Positions 58,605 to 64,000 of a stretch of 64,000 bases of DNA are shown here, one piece after another. Origin of the DNA: Lepidurus packardi. Taxonomy: Eukaryota; Arthropoda; Branchiopoda; Notostraca; Triopsidae. The notes below the pieces were generated by a model that did not search any database, was not told the origin of the DNA, and saw only the letters and a list, made by a program, of their open reading frames with translations. A program made the position numbers and the translations under genes. Within the stretch, counting starts at the first letter, position 1; each line of letters opens with the position of its first letter. The stretch lies in NCBI GenBank assembly GCA_023053545.1, contig JAKZAN010000005.1, forward strand, positions 13,330,001 through 13,394,000, written 5' to 3'.

Positions 58605-61600
58605 CTAACTAAAACCTAATGCGTTGGCATCACTTTGAGTACCAACTTGCGGGAAGGCACGGAAGGCAAAGGCACACTGGACTTTACAAACATGATCCTG
58701 CAAAATCTTCTCGGGCGAAAACGCCTGGGCGAGTTGGAAACAGTTGGAAATCTTGAGCGACTGGCAAATGGGCCCCTCTTTGGTGCAAGTACACATGACA
58801 CAGGGCGAAATGAGCTCGGCTTTCCCAATATCGATATGGGTGTTGCCCACCGTGCAGGAAATGCGCTCTTTCCACAGCTCCAAGTCCATGGCAGGTAACG
58901 CTGAGCAGGGCACTCTCGGATTCCTTCAAGACAATAACGGCCCATTTCCATTTTTAGCAAAGATTTGTAAATGAGGAGAAGTAAACTTACAAAAACGGTT
59001 CGGGTTGATCGAAAGCCGAGCGTTGGAGGGTAAGCATATCATCGCTGTTGTCACACAAGACTTTGGCCACAGTCGCCTTCCGGATTTCGCTCAACTGCTG
59101 CTCCGTGAAGCGGATCAACGGATCGCCGTTTTCATACCAGAAGCGGTCGCATTTCCGCAACTGCCTAAACTGCATTGCGATAATGCAGGCGAAGGTGGGT
59201 CCCACCAAGCCGCCATGCAAGGAAGTTTCGGACAAACCGCCAGGGAAGAGGTCAATATCGTCCACGCTTTCATAAGTCGTCCTCAAACGCGCAATGACGT
59301 CAGGACGCATTTCTCGGGACAAATCATCCCACGTATGGGCTCGCTTCAAGTTACACAACGCTCTGTACTCGTTGTAAGGCGGGATTCCATGATCGCGAGC
59401 TGCAAAAAAAAAAAAAAATTAAAAAAATTCTACTTGAGAAACGGAGACAATTACCTCGTTGGATGTTTAAAGAGGCTAAATCCATGCCGGAGAACGGTCT
59501 TTGCTTGTCTTCAAAGAGATGGTTGGTCACTTCATGGGTAATGAACTGGTCCAAAGTTTCCATGGAAGTGCCCAGCAGCCCTCGTAGGATTTCATCGATC
59601 ATGCCTTGTTCGTAGAGCATATCCGGGTTCATAAACACATCCCTCAGTTGGACGCCCAAGCCGCGGTCTTCGTAATTCCGTCCCATGCGTTTCAGGTTGC
59701 TTTTCAGCAAACTATGGCCGAATCGGAAAGCAGCCGCTCCAAACTCGTTGAAAACGGTAGGATTGCACGTGGGATCGTAGCCGTTGTAGTAACCCTCCGT
59801 CTGGACCTTCAAGTCGTACAAAGTAATGGCGTTCCAGCCCAAAACGCGTGGCAAGAACTCGTTGTAAGTCATGTGCTGGAACGCTGCCCCCATAATCCGA
59901 CGTCCGTGTTGGTACAACGTCTCGTCAGACCATTGGGGATTAATAACAGCTAACTGGTCCACAATCCTGTTGTGTTCTCGCATAAAAACGGTATGGAATG
60001 CCGCCAAACCAGCTTGCTCCGACGCTCGTGTGTCACCTAATCAAGAAAAACTCCGACACTTAGTTCCTCTTGCTTTAAAAATTCAGTGTTTTTGTTAAGG
60101 TATGTTAGGTATTAAGGTAGGTTAAAAGACTCGTCAAGGAATTCGACCTACCTCCTTGGAAGCAAACGCCTGAAGGTGATTTACATTCTTTATGCTCCGA
60201 AGTTTGGGGTAGTAAATCTTTGCCACGGGATGGATGACGCGTAGAGTTGAGTTTCCCGCCCAGGAACGCCCTCAAGGTTCTGCCTTCGCAAACATCCGAT
60301 CCGTACGTATGTGAACCGTCCAAGAAGGCAGTGACTTGGTTCAGCTGCTCTCGGTAGCCCAAGGTGAGCTGGCCAGGCAAAGAGCGGGTAAACGCAATAC
60401 ATTTGGGTTTGCCCGTCTCGCGGTCGATTTGCGGGTACCACGGATCATTGGGGGGGACGGCAATAGGCGCGCATTCGGGGTGCACCGTTCTCGGAGCGTC
60501 ACAAGCTCCGCAGGCTAAAATGGAGCCGCCAAAGCCTCGATTGACCGGCGTGAAGGTTAGGTCGTGGTCTAACATCTGCCCAAACTGCATGAGCACCAAA
60601 GAATAACGCACATGGGGGGCGCTGATGTCGCTATGGATGCTGGAAGAGACTAAACGGGCTGTCGGTAAGGGTCTGCCTGATTTGGCCGTCTGCCGCATGA
60701 CCATCAATCCTATGTGAAAGAATCCAACCTGTGAGAACATCTACTTCAAAGGCAGAGATGAACTATCTTCACCCTTCACATCTTATTGGGCCTTTTTTAC
60801 GAATACAATATTCAAGAAATTTACCATCTTCATAGCGAGGAGGTAAGAGTCGCACAAAAGCCCTGAACGATTTCCCCAATTCAGGTTGTTGAAGGTTATT
60901 ACACCAGCCGGTCATGGTCCTGAAAAATGCAGTATGATCGCAGGGCAAAGTTTGTTCATCGCATTGGAAAATCTTGGGAATGTCCACTACTTCGCTGACG
61001 TCGATATTAGGCAGAACATTCACAATATCTTGCAAACTATGCGGCTGTCTTCCTCCGCTTTCACTGTCCTTTTGTCTATACAATCAAAATGTCAAAAAAA
61101 AGGTTCTTAAACGTAAGATAACAGAAAAGTAATGTTGAAGAAGTGGAAGCTTCTTACCCGCCCAAAAACGAGTTGACGAATCGTTTGGATGCAAACTGAA
61201 GAACGCGCGAAATATTCGCAATCAGAGTTGCTTGACGCTTGGGTCGGCTGAAGCTAAAAGAAGTCCCTACAGGTGATTTGGGATCCGCGAAACGCCCTGG
61301 AGTCAAAAGAAACATAATTGGTAAAAAAAAGAAACGGCTCGAGAAACCCAAAGGAAAACGTAAGGGAAAACCGCCCGAAAAACTACGAAGAAGATGGTAA
61401 CACCAAAAGCCACACCCCCAGTTCGTGTCTCTTCGTCCTGTAAAGAATTGTCGTTGAAGGGGAAAGAAACTGGCTGCAAATTAAGACTATAACCGTTGTT
61501 TGAAAGTGAGAGTAGCACGAAAAAGCTTCCGATCTATACACTCTTAGGTAAGTTCTATAACTAAACCCTACGCGCCCTTTGGAACAGATTCTATTCGCGT

Positions 61601-64000
61601 ATTAAAATATTATCTGTGGTACAAGTGCGCACCAACCAAAGACAACGTCGTGTTAACTTTTCATTGTTGATGACGTCAAAATATGCCCTTCAAACCTTTT
61701 ACTATCTCATCGGCAATGAAAAGTGGGGAATGTTCCCGCTATGTGTCTTAAAAGGCGCTTTTTCACTTGTTTCATGATACCCTCACCTTCAAGAAATCCC
61801 ACCGCATCCGTAAAAAGAAAGCAATTATGGAGTCGGAAAAGAAGGTCTGTGTGTGTGTGTGAAAGCTTACGTTGCGACACCAAGTCGACTTCAAAGTCAT
61901 GGAGTAAGTCAGCGGCTTCGTGGCCTCGCACAAACGAGTCTTCCAGCCAATCCCGGCCTAAGCGCGAAGCTGGGAGCGTGGCTTGGTCGTTTACGTCATC
62001 GTACGCTACTTCATCGTCCTCGTCGAGTCCCAAGAGCTGCTCTATTTCCGTCGCCAGGTCGGAGGCCGTAGCTTGCGCCGGCAGGACGGGGTAAGGGGAA
62101 GGTTGGCGCTTGACTTTGGGGGCCGAGTCGCGAGTGACGTCAGCGTCGCTCGCTTGACTCGGGAAGAGTAAAGGTCGCAGGAAAGGCAGCCAGTGAGGGT
62201 GGGCCGCCATTAAAGACAGCAAATGGGAGGAGCGAGAGGTGGAGCGAACCAGAGGCGGTAAAATAGGAACCTCGTTCTCTGGGCGTGTCAAAGGTCAGTC
62301 AGTTACATTTTTTTTCAGGTCAAGAAACCAACAGGTTTGAGAAAGTTGGGCACACAGTGAGCTCCTTTTTCTTTGATTTTTAATTTACCTTCCGTGAATA
62401 AATCCTCTTCTTGCATGAGCACAGCCGCCGCTTCTCTCCGTGCACGCGTGATGGAGTCTTCCAGTAAATGAGGAGGAATCACGAAATTGGGCGACGCAGT
62501 TTTCCACGGTTTGAGATTCAAGCGTCCTAGAACTTCATCGTTGCATGAAACTTCCGCGTTCCTGTCAAGAAGAAAACGACACACTTTCCATTACATTTCT
62601 GCTTGATGGACTGCTAAAACACATCATCGCGTCAAAGGCGTGAGAGGAAGCGTCGTGAAATGAACAAGCGAAAGGGGAACACAGCAAACTTACAAGAACG
62701 GATCGGTTTTGAGAAACACTTTCGGTTGGAGGAAACCCATCCCATCGCTATTGTCACACACCAATCTGGCTAGCGTCACTTTCCTCAAATTGTGGAGTTG
62801 TTCTACAAACGTGAGTAGCTTTTTAGTGACTTTTAGTTCCAAGTCAACTTGGTAAGGCTTACCTTTAGTAAAGGACGAAGGGGGCAATTCGTTTTCATAC
62901 CAATAACGATCACCTCGTCGCAAGTAATGGAATTGGCGGGCCAACAGGCAACCCAAGGTGGGTCCCACGACTGCGCCATCCACTGGCTTTTCCGCCAAAC
63001 CGCCAGTGAACAAGTCAATGTCATCTACGGTCCTACGAATGTAAACAAAAGATTGTAAACTTTGTCTCTTGGCCATGAGTGAAATCACAATTAAGTTCAG
63101 GCCTTGTTTCAAATAGGAAGTGCTTGAAAGCATACCTATAAACGCCCTGGAGGGTTGCAATAGTGGGCGTGGTCATGACGTCAGAGAGCCCGGCAAAGGC
63201 AGTCACTTTCGGTAAGCCACAGAAAGTTCGCCATTGGCTATAACCGGGCACTCCGTGATCTCTTCCGTGTTGGATAACATGCGCCGCCATATCAAAGACG
63301 CCTGAAAGCAGAGAAACCCAAGACTGAAGGAAAAACCTTGGGAAATAATGAACCAAACAAGCATGCTTTACCTTTCACAGTCGGACTTCCATCAATCAAG
63401 TTGTTCATAAAAGGATCTTCTTGCTGGGCTTGCGTGCGCAAAAGTCCTTCGAGGATTTGGTCGAAAGCGCCTGGCGTGTAAAGCGCGAATGGCGCGTAAA
63501 AGGACGACTTTGGCACGTTTTTGGTGCCAGATGCCAACTGCGCCGGCATGAGCGACGTCACGAAGCGTAACGCAGCCGCAGCCACGCTATTGGCTACTCC
63601 CGAATTGATGTTTATATCGTAGCCTGTGAAGTAGCCCGAAGCCTCTGGTTCCAACCCATACTTATCCACCAGTTCCTTCATAAAACAGGAGAAATTTACA
63701 AATGAATGAAAAATTCCCAACACGCATTAAGAATGAAGAGTAATTCGCAAGATAAGAAACCGAATCTCAGGTAAGAATGCCCGAAGAAAAAAAATCCTAC
63801 ATGAATTCCGAAACAAAAAGAGACATGAAAGAAAATGTCTTAGCAATGAATGAGTGAATTTACCTTGCCCAGGATGACAGGTAAGAATTCGTTGTACGTA
63901 ACGTGCTGGATTTCAGCTGCGAGGATGCGTCTCGCTTCCTGGAAGAGCATCTCGTCCGCCCAATGGAGGTTCAAAGCCGCCAATTCCGTGGCCAAACGAT
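58605..64000 (-). CDS. Animal haem peroxidase with two peroxidase domains (5' part beyond the window)
   Basis: Secreted haem peroxidase family; the two-domain plan recalls Drosophila CG10211. Exons in coding order: 64000(partial)-63864, 63675-63372, 63301-63136, 63032-62863, 62802-62694, 62561-62389, 62278-61871, 61296-61158, 61075-60825, 60709-60152, 60036-59454, 59399-58991 and 58923-58605, about 1,241 residues in view. Domain 1 enters at [15 protein letters not shown], has HGRDHG and ends FLNAEVSC; where family members have RFGHS it reads RFVTS, so the proximal haem-ligand His is missing. An acidic linker (61871-62278) contains KVKR and is followed by RPKR. Domain 2 is complete: distal His in QMLDHD, REHNR, RFGHS with the proximal His, RARDHG, FLNPRVPC, then a Cys-rich tail ([13 protein letters not shown]). 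The frame remains open across the linker, so one gene is likelier than two. Confidence 0.88.

Noticed and set aside
59005-59541. 178-codon frame on the plus strand
   Set aside because: Antisense of a peroxidase exon with unmistakable family motifs on the minus strand.
58605-64000. Two separate peroxidase genes
   Set aside because: All thirteen exons join in phase through the linker, with no stop, polyadenylation signal or new signal peptide between the domains.

Overview
The window is nuclear DNA of an animal, most likely an arthropod. It holds short spliced exons with GT-AG introns (one GC-AG), intergenic DNA of about 40% GC, and typical metazoan genes: TCERG1, EXOSC1, GOLGA7, SLC39A13, ATP synthase subunit e, OGFOD3, a septin, a GRL101-type receptor and a chitin-binding cuticle protein. 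The obstructor/CPAP3-like chitin-binding gene, the tandem-domain haem peroxidase and the GRL101-type receptor point to Pancrustacea, but I cannot name the species. Nothing suggests prokaryotic or organellar DNA: there are no operons, no CRISPR array, and no rRNA gene.

Layout: 1-5835 is intergenic DNA with diverged tandem repeats and a strong hairpin. 5836-12499 (+) is a chitin-binding protein with an unusual Thr/Gly-rich micro-exon array. 12500-15630 is intergenic with a palindrome cluster. 15631-16419 (-) is an intronless seven-finger C2H2 protein. 19554-21520 (+) is OGFOD3. 22020-25926 (-) is a septin. 28681-39174 (-) is a large LDLa/LRR/7TM receptor. 39687-41123 (+) is EXOSC1. 41657-47809 (+) is TCERG1. 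48074-51362 (-) is an F-box/leucine-rich protein. 52726-55523 (+) is SLC39A13 (ZIP13). 55747-56134 (-) is ATP synthase subunit e. 56899-57681 (+) is GOLGA7. 58605 to the window end (-) is a two-domain animal haem peroxidase that continues past the edge.

The neighbours do not form a pathway. They are ordinary housekeeping genes (RNA exosome, transcription elongation, zinc transport, F1Fo ATPase, palmitoylation) mixed with extracellular and signalling genes. Gene density is high from 28.7 to 64 kb, with head-to-head pairs (receptor/EXOSC1; ATP synthase e/GOLGA7) and tail-to-tail pairs (TCERG1/F-box; SLC39A13/ATP synthase e; GOLGA7/peroxidase). The first 28 kb is sparser.

Exon models were built by hand from splice signals, reading-frame phase and family knowledge. 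Every internal junction given below keeps the frame. The points most worth checking are the phase 1-1 micro-exon array with a duplicated chitin-binding exon in the cuticle gene, loss of the proximal haem-ligand histidine in the N-terminal peroxidase domain, a GC-AG intron in the receptor, a roughly 170-residue charged insertion in TCERG1, and several unexplained hairpin or repeat structures between genes.
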